DNA of 30,834 nt, from contig CAJNAR010000079.1 of the NCBI GenBank assembly GCA_905220665.1, positions 1 to 30,834 on the forward strand, given 5' to 3'. This stretch comes from Albugo candida (lineage: Eukaryota > Oomycota > Peronosporomycetes > Albuginales > Albuginaceae). Position numbers and translations under genes: made by a program. Positions 1-10,507 of this stretch are shown one piece after another; position 1 is the stretch's first letter; every line of letters begins with the position of its first letter. The notes below the pieces were generated by a model. The model did no database searches. It saw only the letters and a program-made list of their open reading frames with translations, and was not told where the DNA came from.

Positions 1-2
1 GT

Positions 3-239
3 CTCGTATCCAGGATGATCCATTGCTGGTATTTTGATAAGTTAAAACGATCTATCAGTTCCTTTCTCACTAACCCCAGCCGTATGTTGAACTCCCAGGT
101 TAAGAAATTATTTTTCACCAACATAATATTATGAAAACCGTTTTCTTTAGTCGCGGTTGGTCAAAAAGTTGTTGATCTTCCAGAGGAGATTGAGGGAGCT
201 TGGCGCTATAATCTGTTGAGTAGTGCTGCGCAGGTGTAA
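3..239 (+). pseudogene. Possible decayed exon or gene fragment in the flank
   Basis: One frame (codons starting at 3, 6, 9 and so on) is open from the window edge to a TGA at 132-134. It then stays open from 135 to a TAA at 237-239. The second part reads VVDLPEEIEGAWRYNLLSS, which has a protein-like composition, but I do not recognise a family. Splice-like signals are present: CAG before GTTAAG at 96-104, and a pyrimidine-rich TTTTCTTTAG ending at 150. These would define a 52-nt intron (99-150), but splicing there would change the frame and read a different short peptide. The stretch is too short to prefer coding over chance. It could be the end of a gene lying left of the window or a degraded transposon fragment. 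Confidence 0.15.
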
Positions 240-309
240 AAATGGAAGGTGAATATATTAGGTCCATAGTTGTTTTACTATTCTAAGCACTAGACTTTAC
301 GGGTTTGCC

Positions 310-324
310 AATAGCTTCGCTATT
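310..324. other. Short perfect hairpin in the flank
   Basis: AATAGC and GCTATT are perfect 6-bp inverted arms separated by TTC. No T-run follows and the stem is not GC-rich, so it does not look like an intrinsic terminator. It may be chance. Confidence 0.3.
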
Positions 325-439
325 TCAGTCTTGATTTGCGGAATGTGATGCAGAGTCTTTACATTGTTTCTTGCCCACGAGTATCAGCATTCGATTGGCC
401 GAACGAATGACCTATCATATGCTTGGCTTTTGCCAACGC

Positions 440-598
440 ATCAACTTGCGCCCAATCATGATTTACGAACTTTAAAGTTCGACCTTGTTCCGATAAAACA
501 AAGCGCTCTGTCAAAAAACGATACCTAGGAAACGTTGATTCATTTCTATGCCTCGCTGACAGATTATTCGAGGATATGAGAAAGTTCAGTTTTATCGA
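440..598. repeat. Truncated, strongly decayed edge unit (U0)
   Basis: Only the last third of a unit is recognisable. CCAATCATGATTTACGAAC, the CGATACCTAGG stretch, GATATGAGAAAGTTCA and the following GATACCTCACATCAC match the unit in order and spacing. An internal deletion around 497-510 breaks the frame, and the usual TGA is CGA here (596-598). The local GTTCCGATAAAA resembles the GTTCC variant of some interior units more than the common GTTTTAG form. Confidence 0.85.
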
Positions 599-1011
599 GC
601 ATTGATACCTCACATCACGAAATGGTGGTTCCGTCAATATGATCGTGTCAAGAAAGAACGATACAACCACTTTCGAGGGTGTAATTATAGTGCTGCGTTT
701 AGAACCGAAAACAAAGTGTATGCTAATTGCGGTTCGGAGCTCACCCAAGTGAAGTCTTGTGTGTTCAGGAGTCCATCAAATTGATGAAATGCTTAACTTA
801 ATCTGACTGTTACACTTAAAATACTCGAAAACAGGTCGACATTTGGTGTATGATTGCGTTAAATCATGATGTAAGGACTTTTGAGTTCGAAGTTGTTTTA
901 GAAAAACAGAAGAAGCACGCTGTCGGAAAGCGATACCTAGGACACGTTGATCATGTTCTTTTCCTTGATGAAAGACTATTTGACGATAGGCGAAAGTCCA
1001 TTTGTATTTGA
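599..1011. repeat. Diverged edge unit (U1)
   Basis: This is a full-length 413-bp unit that differs from the core consensus at many scattered sites. Examples are GGTGGTTCCGTC in place of the palindrome region, CACCCAAGTGAAG in the middle, and changed residues in the last third (VDHVLFLDERLFDD). The frame of the last third is open to the TGA at 1009-1011. Scattered private changes are typical of units at an array boundary, where unequal exchange no longer homogenises them. Confidence 0.93.
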
Positions 1012-1424
1012 GTGTGGATACCTCACATCATGGAATGGTGATTCTGGCACTATCAACCTGTCCGCGACGAAACAACAAGCCCTCCTTACGATGTAATATA
1101 AGGGTTACGTTAAGAACAGAAAAGAAGTGGATCCTAATTGCGTTCGGAGCTCACCCCAGCGAAGGATTGTGTGTTCAGAAGTTCATCAATTTGATGAAAT
1201 GTCTAAACTTGATCTGAGTGTTACACTTGATATACTCAAAAACACGTCAAATCTTGATGAATGAATTTGCGTTCAATCATGATTTACGGACTTTTGATTT
1301 CGAAGATGTTTTAGAAAAATTGAAGAAGCACTCTGTCGAAAAACGATACCGAGGATACGTTGATCATTCTCTTTTCCGTCATGGCAGACTATTTGACGAT
1401 ATGAGAAAGTTCATATATATTTGA
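1012..1424. repeat. Transitional unit (U2)
   Basis: The first half is still diverged (CATCATGGAATGGTGATTC, GTAATATAAGGGTTACG), while the last third is essentially core sequence. It ends with the DVLEKLKKHSVEKRYRGYVD frame version shared with U62 (25775-26187). The passage from decayed edge to homogenised core therefore occurs inside this one unit. Its middle carries GCTCACCCCAGCGAAG, a variant also found in scattered interior units. Confidence 0.93.
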
Positions 1425-2663
1425 GTGTGGATATCTCACATCACGGAATGATCATTCTCACACTATCAACCTGTCCGCAACGAAACAACAAGCCCTCCTT
1501 AGGATGTAATTGACGTGTTACGATAAAAACAGACAAGAAGTGGATGCTAATTGCGTTCCGAGCTGAGCGTAGTGAAGCATTGTGTGTTCAGAAGTTCATC
1601 GATTTAGTGAAATGTATAAACTTGATTTCAGTGTCACACTTAGAATACTCAAAAACACGTCAAATCTTGATGAATGAATTTGCGGTAGGTCATGATGTAC
1701 GGAGTTTTAATTTCGGAGTTGTTTTAGAAAAATTAAAAAAACACATTGTCGAAAAACCATACCGAGGATACGTTGATCATTCTCTTTTCCTCGATGGCAG
1801 ACTATTTGACGATATGAGAAAGTTCATATATATTTGAGTGTGGATATCTCACATCACGGAATGATCATTCTGACACTATCAACCTGTTCACAACGAGACA
1901 ACAAGCCCTACTTAGGATGTAATTGAAGTGTTACGATAAAAACAGAAAAGAATTGGATGCTAATTGCGCTCGGAGCTGAGCGTAGTGAAACATTGTGTGT
2001 TCAGAAGTTCATCAATTTGATGAAATGTATAAACTTGATCTGAGTGTTACACTTAAAATACTCAAAAACCCGACAAATCTTGATGAATGAATTCGCGTTT
2101 AATCATGATTTACGAACTTTTGAGTTCGGAGTTGTTTTAGAAAAATTAAAAAAACACACTGTCGAAAAACCATACCGAGGATACGTTGATCATTCTCTTT
2201 TCCGTCATGGCAGACTATTTGACGATATGAGAAAGTTCATATATATTTGAGTGTGGATATCTCACATCACGGAATGATCATTCTGGCACTATCAACCTGT
2301 CCGTATCGAGACAACAAGCCCTACTCAGGATGTAATTGAAGTGTTACGATAAAAAAAGAAATGAAGTGGATGCTAATTGCGTTCGGAGCTGAGCGTAGTG
2401 AAGCATTGTGTGTTCAGAAGTTCATCAATTTGATGACATGTATAAACTTGATCTGAGTGTTACACTTGATCTACTCAAAAACACGTGATATCTTGATGAA
2501 TGAATTCGCGTTAAATCATGATGTACGGACTTTTGATTTCGAAGTTGTTTTAGAAAAATTGAAGAAGCACTCTGTCGGAAAACGATACCTAGGATACGTT
2601 GATCATTCTCTTTTCCTCGATGGGAGACTATTTGACGATATGAGAAAGTTCATATATATTTGA
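1425..2663. repeat. Three-unit block, copy 1 (U3-U5)
   Basis: The three units read, in their last third, AVGHDVRSFN..HIVEKP, then AFNHDLRTFEF..HTVEKP, then ALNHDVRTFDFEVV. The same succession returns at 5554 and 6793. The third unit here ends in HSVGKRYLG..LFLDG, unlike either other copy. The first unit has the private change DLVKC where relatives have DLMKC. Confidence 0.9.
1446..1457. other. Perfect 12-bp palindrome GAATGATCATTC (first of about 71)
   Basis: GAATGATCATTC is its own reverse complement. It sits at unit positions 22-33 in every core unit I checked from here to the right end. The exception is U65, which has GAATGGTCATTC at about 27035. Edge units U1 and U2 have non-palindromic versions. 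A GATATC lies 10 bp before it (1430-1435), and TGATCATTCT recurs near the end of each unit (GTTGATCATTCTC). It could be a binding site for a dimeric protein; no known site is recognised. Confidence 0.85.
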
Positions 2664-3186
2664 GTGTGGATATCTCACATCACGGAATGATCATTCTCAC
2701 ACTATCAACCTGTCCGCAACGAAACAACAAGCCCTCCTTAGGATGTAATTGAAGTGTTACGATAAAAACAGACAAGAAGTGGATGCTAATTGCGTTCCGA
2801 GCTGAGCGTAGTGAAGCATTGTGTGTTCAGAAGTTCATCGATTTAATGAAATGTATAAACTTGATTTCAGTGTCACACTTAGAATACTCAAAAACACGTC
2901 AAATCTTGATGAATGAATTTGCGTTCAATCATGATTTACGGACTTTTGATTTCGAAGATGTTTTAGAAAAATTGAAGAAGCACTCTGTCGGAAAAGGATA
3001 CCTAGGATACGTTGATCATTCTCTTTTCCGTCATGGCAGACTATTTGACGATATGAGAAAGTTCATATATATTTGAGTGTGGATATCTCACATCACGGAA
3101 TGATCATTCTGGCACTATCAACCTGTCCGCAACGAAACAACAAGCCCTACTCAGGATGTAATTGAAGTGTTACGATAAAAAAAGAA

Positions 3187-3489
3187 ATGAAGTGGATGCT
3201 AATTGCGTTCGGAGCTGAGCGTAGTGAAGCATTGTGTGTTCAGAAGTTCATCGATTTAATGAAATGTATAAACTTGATTTCAGTGTCACACTTAGAATAC
3301 TCAAAAACACGTCAAATCTTGATGAATGAATTTGCGTTCAATCATGATTTACGGACTTTTGATTTCGAAGATGTTTTAGAAAAATTGAAGAAGCACTCTG
3401 TCGGAAAAGGATACCTAGGATACGTTGATCATTCTCTTTTCCGTCATGGCAGACTATTTGACGATATGAGAAAGTTCATATATATTTGA
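3187..3489 (+). other. Representative of the long open-frame class (100 codons), probably not a gene
   Basis: This ATG-initiated frame in U7 begins MKWMLIAFGAERSEALC and ends MRKFIYI before the conserved TGA. It exists because this family of middle segments reads GATTTCAGTGTCAC instead of GATCTGAGTGTTAC, which removes an in-frame TGA. No signal peptide, membrane segment or known motif is visible. The same class occurs in many units, for example 5664-5966, 6903-7205, 17221-17523 and 21761-22063. A 97-codon version starts at the next ATG where the upstream variant differs. Substitutions between classes are mainly amino-acid changing, and sister units are frameshifted, which argues against a maintained protein. 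Confidence 0.3.
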
Positions 3490-4933
3490 GTGTGGATATC
3501 TCACATCACGGAATGATCATTCTGGCACTATCAACCTGTCCGCAACGAAACAACAAGCCCTACTCAGGATGTAATTGAAGTGTTACGATAAAAAAAGAAA
3601 TGAAGTGGATGCTAATTGCGTTCGGAGCTGAGCGTAGTGAAGCATTGTGTGTTCAGAAGTTCATCGATTTAATGAAATGTATAAACTTGATTTCAGTGTC
3701 ACACTTAGAATACTCAAAAACACGTCAAAACTTGATGAATGAATTTGCGGTAGGTCATGATGTACGGACGTTTGATTTCGAAGTTGTTCCAAAAAATTAA
3801 AAAAACACACTGTCGAAAAACGATACCGAGGATACGTTGATCATTCTCTTTTCCTCGATGGCAGATTATTTGACGATATGAGAAAGTTCATATATATTTG
3901 AGTGTGGATATCTCACATCACGGAATGATCATTCTCACACTATCAACCTGTCCGCAACGAAACAACAAGCCCTCCTTAGGATGTAATTGAAGTGTTACGA
4001 TAAAAACAGACAAGAAGTGGATGCTAATTGCGTTCCGAGCTGAGCGTAGTGAAGCATTGTGTGTTCAGAAGTTCATCGATTTAATGAAATGTATAAACTT
4101 GATTTCAGTGTCACACTTAGAATACTCAAAAACACGTCAAATCTTGATGAATGAATTTGCGGTAGGTCATGATGTACGGAGTTTTAATTTCGGAGTTGTT
4201 TTAAAAAAATTAAAAAAACACACTGTCGAAAAACCATACCGAGGATACGTTGATCATTCTCTTTTCCTCGATGGCAGACTATTTGACGATATGAGAAAAA
4301 TCATATATATTTGAGTGTGGATATCTCACATCACGGAATGATCATTCTGACACTATCAACCTTTCCGCAACGAGACAACAAGCCCTACGTAGGATGTAAT
4401 TGAAGTCTTACGATCAAATCAGAAAAGAAGTGGATGCTAATTGCGTTCGGAGCTGAGCGTAGTGACGCATTGTGTGTTCAGAAGTTCATCAATTTGATGA
4501 AATGTATAAACTTGATCTGAGTGTTACACTTAAAATACTCAAAAACACGACAAATCTTGATGAATGAATTCGCGTTTAATCATGATTTACGAACTTTTGA
4601 TTTCGGAGTTGTTTTAGAAAAATTAAAAAAACACACTGTCGAAAAACCATACCGAGGATACGTTGATCATTTTCTTTTCCTCGATGGCAGACTATTTGAC
4701 GATATGAGAAGGTTCATATATATTTGAGTGTGGATATCTCACATCACGGAATGATCATTCTCACACTATCAACCTGTCCGCAACGAGACAACAAGCCCTC
4801 CTTAGGATGTAATTGAAGTCTCTCGATAAGAACAGAAAAGAAGTGGATGCTTATTGCGCTCGGAGCTGAGCGTAGTGACGCATTGTGTGTTCAGAAGTTC
4901 ATCAATTTGATGAAATGTATAAACTTGATCTGA

Positions 4934-5140
4934 GTGTTACACTTAAAATACTCAAAAACACGACAAATCTTGATGAATGAATTCGCGTTTAATCATGATT
5001 TACGAACTTTTGATTTCGGAGTTGTTTTAGAAAAATTAAAAAAACACACTGTCGAAAAACCATACCGAGGATACGTTGATCATTTTCTTTTCCTCGATGG
5101 CAGACTATTTGACGATATGAGAAAGTTCATATATATTTGA
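4934..5140 (+). other. Representative of the short open-frame class (68 codons, 55 from ATG), probably not a gene
   Basis: This frame opens just after an in-frame TGA and would need a GTG start for 68 codons. The first ATG gives 55 codons beginning MNEFAFNHDLRTFDF. The sequence is basic and rich in Lys, His, Phe and Asp, with a central LEKLKKH segment, but no known domain. It is the commonest form in the array. No ribosome-binding site or operon context supports bacterial-style expression. I read it as the intrinsic frame of the satellite unit. Confidence 0.3.
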
Positions 5141-5553
5141 GTGTGGATATCTCACATCACGGAATGATCATTCTCACACTATCAACCTGTCCGCAACGAG
5201 ACAACAAGCCCTCCTTAGGATGTAATTGAAGTCTCTCGATAAGAACAGAAAAGAAGTGGATGCTTATTGCGCTCGGAGCTGAGCGTAGTGACGCATTGTG
5301 TGTTCAGAAGTTCATCGATTTAATGAAATGTATAAACTTGATTTCAGTGTCACACTTAGAATACTCAAAAACACGTCAAATCTTGATGAATGAATTTGCG
5401 TTCAATCATGATTTACGGACTTTTGATTTCGAAGATGTTTTAGAAAAATTGAAGAAGCACTCTGTCGGAAAAGGATACCTAGGATACGTTGATCATTCTC
5501 TTTTCCGTCATGGCAGACTATTTGACGATATGAGAAAGTTCATATATATTTGA
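5141..5553. repeat. Chimeric unit joining two blocks (U12)
   Basis: The first 150 bp carry the GTCTCTCGATAAGAACAG and GTGACGCATTG variants that follow the six-unit block (as in U25, U35 and U46). From about 5310 the unit switches to the ATCGATTTAATG middle and then to the HSVGKGYLG..LFRHG ending of U6/U7. This looks like the product of a crossover within the unit. Confidence 0.8.
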
Positions 5554-6792
5554 GTGTGGATATCTCACATCACGGAATGATCATTCTGGCACTATCAACC
5601 TGTCCGCAACGAAACAACAAGCCCTACTCAGGATGTAATTGAAGTGTTACGATAAAAAAAGAAATGAAGTGGATGCTAATTGCGTTCCGAGCTGAGCGTA
5701 GTGAAGCATTGTGTGTTCAGAAGTTCATCGATTTAATGAAATGTATAAACTTGATTTCAGTGTCACACTTAGAATACTCAAAAACACGTCAAATCTTGAT
5801 GAATGAATTTGCGGTAGGTCATGATGTACGGAGTTTTAATTTCGGAGTTGTTTTAGAAAAATTAAAAAAACACATTGTCGAAAAACCATACCGAGGATAC
5901 GTTGATCATTCTCTTTTCCTCGATGGCAGACTATTTGACGATATGAGAAAGTTCATATATATTTGAGTGTGGATATCTCACATCACGGAATGATCATTCT
6001 GACACTATCAACCTGTTCACAACGAGACAACAAGCCCTACTTAGGATGTAATTGAAGTGTTACGATAAAAACAGAAAAGAATTGGATGCTAATTGCGCTC
6101 GGAGCTGAGCGTAGTGAAACATTGTGTGTTCAGAAGTTCATCAATTTGATGAAATGTATAAACTTGATCTGAGTGTTACACTTAAAATACTCAAAAACCC
6201 GACAAATCTTGATGAATGAATTCGCGTTTAATCATGATTTACGAACTTTTGAGTTCGGAGTTGTTTTAGAAAAATTAAAAAAACACACTGTCGAAAAACC
6301 ATACCGAGGATACGTTGATCATTCTCTTTTCCGTCATGGCAGACTATTTGACGATATGAGAAAGTTCATATATATTTGAGTGTGGATATCTCACATCACG
6401 GAATGATCATTCTGGCACTATCAACCTGTCCGTATCGAGACAACAAGCCCTACTCAGGATGTAATTGAAGTGTTACGATAAAAAAAGAAATGAAGTGGAT
6501 GCTAATTGCGTTCGGAGCTGAGCGTAGTGAAGCATTGTGTGTTCAGAAGTTCATCAATTTGATGACATGTATAAACTTGATCTGAGTGTTACACTTGATC
6601 TACTCAAAAACACGTGATATCTTGATGAATGAATTCGCGTTAAATCATGATGTACGGACTTTTGATTTCGAAGTTGTTTTAGAAAAATTGAAGAAGCACT
6701 CTGTCGGAAAAGGATACCTAGGATACGTTGATCATTCTCTTTTCCGTCATGGCAGACTATTTGACGATATGAGAAAGTTCATATATATTTGA
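5554..6792. repeat. Three-unit block, copy 2 (U13-U15)
   Basis: Same order as copy 1 and immediately followed by copy 3, giving a 1239-bp tandem period. The third unit ends in HSVGKGYLG..LFRHG, which differs from both other copies after the GAAGAAGCAC stretch. Confidence 0.9.
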
Positions 6793-8031
6793 GTGTGGAT
6801 ATCTCACATCACGGAATGATCATTCTGGCACTATCAACCTGTCCGCAACGAAACAACAAGCCCTACTCAGGATGTAATTGAAGTGTTACGATAAAAAAAG
6901 AAATGAAGTGGATGCTAATTGCGTTCCGAGCTGAGCGTAGTGAAGCATTGTGTGTTCAGAAGTTCATCGATTTAATGAAATGTATAAACTTGATTTCAGT
7001 GTCACACTTAGAATACTCAAAAACACGTCAAATCTTGATGAATGAATTTGCGGTAGGTCATGATGTACGGAGTTTTAATTTCGGAGTTGTTTTAGAAAAA
7101 TTAAAAAAACACATTGTCGAAAAACCATACCGAGGATACGTTGATCATTCTCTTTTCCTCGATGGCAGACTATTTGACGATATGAGAAAGTTCATATATA
7201 TTTGAGTGTGGATATCTCACATCACGGAATGATCATTCTGACACTATCAACCTGTTCACAACGAGACAACAAGCCCTACTTAGGATGTAATTGAAGTGTT
7301 ACGATAAAAACAGAAAAGAATTGGATGCTAATTGCGCTCGGAGCTGAGCGTAGTGAAACATTGTGTGTTCAGAAGTTCATCAATTTGATGAAATGTATAA
7401 ACTTGATCTGAGTGTTACACTTAAAATACTCAAAAACCCGACAAATCTTGATGAATGAATTCGCGTTTAATCATGATTTACGAACTTTTGAGTTCGGAGT
7501 TGTTTTAGAAAAATTAAAAAAACACACTGTCGAAAAACCATACCGAGGATACGTTGATCATTCTCTTTTCCGTCATGGCAGACTATTTGACGATATGAGA
7601 AAGTTCATATATATTTGAGTGTGGATATCTCACATCACGGAATGATCATTCTGGCACTATCAACCTGTCCGTATCGAGACAACAAGCCCTACTCAGGATG
7701 TAATTGAAGTGTTACGATAAAAAAAGAAATGAAGTGGATGCTAATTGCGTTCGGAGCTGAGCGTAGTGAAGCATTGTGTGTTCAGAAGTTCATCAATTTG
7801 ATGACATGTATAAACTTGATCTGAGTGTTACACTTGATCTACTCAAAAACACGTGATATCTTGATGAATGAATTCGCGTTAAATCATGATGTACGGACTT
7901 TTGATTTCGAAGTTGTTTTAGAAAAATTGAAGAAGCACACTGTCGAAAAACCATACCGAGGATACGTTGATCATTCTCTTTTCCGTCATGGCAGACTATT
8001 TGACGATATGAGAAAGTTCATATATATTTGA
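6793..8031. repeat. Three-unit block, copy 3 (U16-U18)
   Basis: The first two units match copy 2 closely. The third (U18) starts with the same ALNHDVRTFDFEVV half but ends HTVEKPYRG..LFRHG. The switch lies near 7930, at the same place in the unit where copies 1 and 2 diverge from one another. Confidence 0.9.
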
Positions 8032-10507
8032 GTGTGGATATCTCACATCACGGAATGATCATTCTCACACTATCAACCTGTCCGCAACGAAACAACAAGC
8101 CCTCCTTAGGATGTAATTGACGTGTTACGATAAAAACAGACAAGAAGTGGATGCTAATTGCGTTCCGAGCTGAGCGTAGTGAAGCATTGTGTGTTCAGAA
8201 GTTCATCGATTTAATGAAATGTATAAACTTGATTTCAGTGTCACACTTAGAATACTCCAAAACACGTCAAATCTTGATGAATGAATTTGCGTTCAATCAT
8301 GATTTACGGACTTTTGATTTCGAAGATGTTTTAGAAAAATTGAAGAAGCACTCTGTCGGAAAAGGATACCTAGGATACGTTGATCATTCTCTTTTCCGTC
8401 ATGGCAGACTATTTGACGATATGAGAAAGTTCATATATATTTGAGTGTGGATATCTCACATCACGGAATGATCATTCTGGCACTATCAACCTGTCCGCAA
8501 CGAAACAACAAGCCCTACTCAGGATGTAATTGAAGTGTTACGATAAAAAAAGAAATGAAGTGGATGCTAATTGCGTTCGGAGCTGAGCGTAGTGAAGCAT
8601 TGTGTGTTCAGAAGTTCATCGATTTAATGAAATGTATAAACTTGATTTCAGTGTCACACTTAGAATACTCAAAAACACGTCAAATCTTGATGAATGAATT
8701 TGCGTTCAATCATGATTTACGGACTTTTGATTTCGAAGATGTTTTAGAAAAATTGAAGAAGCACTCTGTCGGAAAAGGATACCTAGGATACGTTGATCAT
8801 TCTCTTTTCCGTCATGGCAGACTATTTGACGATATGAGAAAGTTCATATATATTTGAGTGTGGATATCTCACATCACGGAATGATCATTCTGGCACTATC
8901 AACCTGTCCGCAACGAAACAACAAGCCCTACTCAGGATGTAATTGAAGTGTTACGATAAAAAAAGAAATGAAGTGGATGCTAATTGCGTTCGGAGCTGAG
9001 CGTAGTGAAGCATTGTGTGTTCAGAAGTTCATCGATTTAATGAAATGTATAAACTTGATTTCAGTGTCACACTTAGAATACTCAAAAACACGTCAAAACT
9101 TGATGAATGAATTTGCGGTAGGTCATGATGTACGGACGTTTGATTTCGAAGTTGTTCCAAAAAATTAAAAAAACACACTGTCGAAAAACGATACCGAGGA
9201 TACGTTGATCATTCTCTTTTCCTCGATGGCAGATTATTTGACGATATGAGAAAGTTCATATATATTTGAGTGTGGATATCTCACATCACGGAATGATCAT
9301 TCTCACACTATCAACCTGTCCGCAACGAAACAACAAGCCCTCCTTAGGATGTAATTGAAGTGTTACGATAAAAACAGACAAGAAGTGGATGCTAATTGCG
9401 TTCCGAGCTGAGCGTAGTGAAGCATTGTGTGTTCAGAAGTTCATCGATTTAATGAAATGTATAAACTTGATTTCAGTGTCACACTTAGAATACTCAAAAA
9501 CACGTCAAATCTTGATGAATGAATTTGCGGTAGGTCATGATGTACGGAGTTTTAATTTCGGAGTTGTTTTAAAAAATTAAAAAAACACACTGTCGAAAAA
9601 CCATACCGAGGATACGTTGATCATTCTCTTTTCCTCGATGGCAGACTATTTGACGATATGAGAAAAATCATATATATTTGAGTGTGGATATCTCACATCA
9701 CGGAATGATCATTCTGACACTATCAACCTTTCCGCAACGAGACAACAAGCCCTACGTAGGATGTAATTGAAGTCTTACGATCAAATCAGAAAAGAAGTGG
9801 ATGCTAATTGCGTTCGGAGCTGAGCGTAGTGACGCATTGTGTGTTCAGAAGTTCATCAATTTGATGAAATGTATAAACTTGATCTGAGTGTTACACTTAA
9901 AATACTCAAAAACACGACAAATCTTGATGAATGAATTCGCGTTTAATCATGATTTACGAACTTTTGATTTCGGAGTTGTTTTAGAAAAATTAAAAAAACA
10001 CACTGTCGAAAAACCATACCGAGGATACGTTGATCATTTTCTTTTCCTCGATGGCAGACTATTTGACGATATGAGAAGGTTCATATATATTTGAGTGTGG
10101 ATATCTCACATCACGGAATGATCATTCTCACACTATCAACCTGTCCGCAACGAGACAACAAGCCCTCCTTAGGATGTAATTGAAGTCTCTCGATAAGAAC
10201 AGAAAAGAAGTGGATGCTTATTGCGCTCGGAGCTGAGCGTAGTGACGCATTGTGTGTTCAGAAGTTCATCAATTTGATGAAATGTATAAACTTGATCTGA
10301 GTGTTACACTTAAAATACTCAAAAACACGACAAATCTTGATGAATGAATTCGCGTTTAATCATGATTTACGAACTTTTGATTTCGGAGTTGTTTTAGAAA
10401 AATTAAAAAAACACACTGTCGAAAAACCATACCGAGGATACGTTGATCATTTTCTTTTCCTCGATGGCAGACTATTTGACGATATGAGAAAGTTCATATA
10501 TATTTGA
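8032..10507. repeat. Six-unit block, copy 2 (U19-U24)
   Basis: It repeats U6-U11 in order, including the MRKIIYI and MRRFIYI endings. U21 (ending 9269) and U22 (ending 9681) are both 412 bp. U22 has an A-tract deletion that its partner U9 lacks, so the loss postdates the duplication. U19 has GACGTG where U6 has GAAGTG, and ACTCCAAAAC where U6 has ACTCAAAAAC. Confidence 0.9.

Larger units (their letters stand above)
1..439. other. Non-satellite left flank
   Basis: This is the only part of the window with no visible similarity to the 413-bp repeat. It holds no convincing complete gene, RNA gene or mobile-element terminus. The visible items are a short open frame interrupted by one stop (3-239) and a small perfect hairpin (310-324), both listed separately. 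The junction with the array is gradual: similarity to the unit becomes recognisable at about 440, just before the frame segment that reads APNHDLRT. I see no target-site duplication or inverted repeat at the junction that would suggest insertion by transposition. Confidence 0.8.
2664..5140. repeat. Six-unit block, copy 1 (U6-U11)
   Basis: In order: two near-identical HSVGKGYLG..LFRHG units (U6, U7), a one-base-deleted GTTCCAAAAAATT unit (U8), a unit with the unusual ending MRKIIYI (U9), one with MRRFIYI (U10), and one with VDHFLFLDG (U11). The same order occurs at 8032-10507, about 5367 bp downstream. Differences between the copies are few: U9 is 413 bp here but its partner has lost one A. 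Confidence 0.9.

Noticed and set aside
359..748. 129-codon open frame on the minus strand
   Set aside because: It runs antisense across the flank and the decayed edge units U0 and U1, has no recognisable motif, and its counterpart is not open in core units. It is a chance frame.
602..784. 60-codon plus-strand frame in U1
   Set aside because: It lies in the first half of a diverged repeat unit and is not conserved in other units.
1411..1424. TATA box in CATATATATTTGAG
   Set aside because: The run is part of the open frame's end, and no initiator or downstream transcript evidence is visible. AT-rich satellites contain such runs by composition.
1425..1446. Stem-loop around GATATC (TGAGTGTG / TCACATCA)
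   Set aside because: The arms pair only if a bulge is allowed, and the pairing is not better than chance for AT-rich DNA.
1425..1837. CENP-B box
   Set aside because: No stretch of the unit matches the core NTTCG....A..CGGG pattern; the palindrome GAATGATCATTC is a different sequence.
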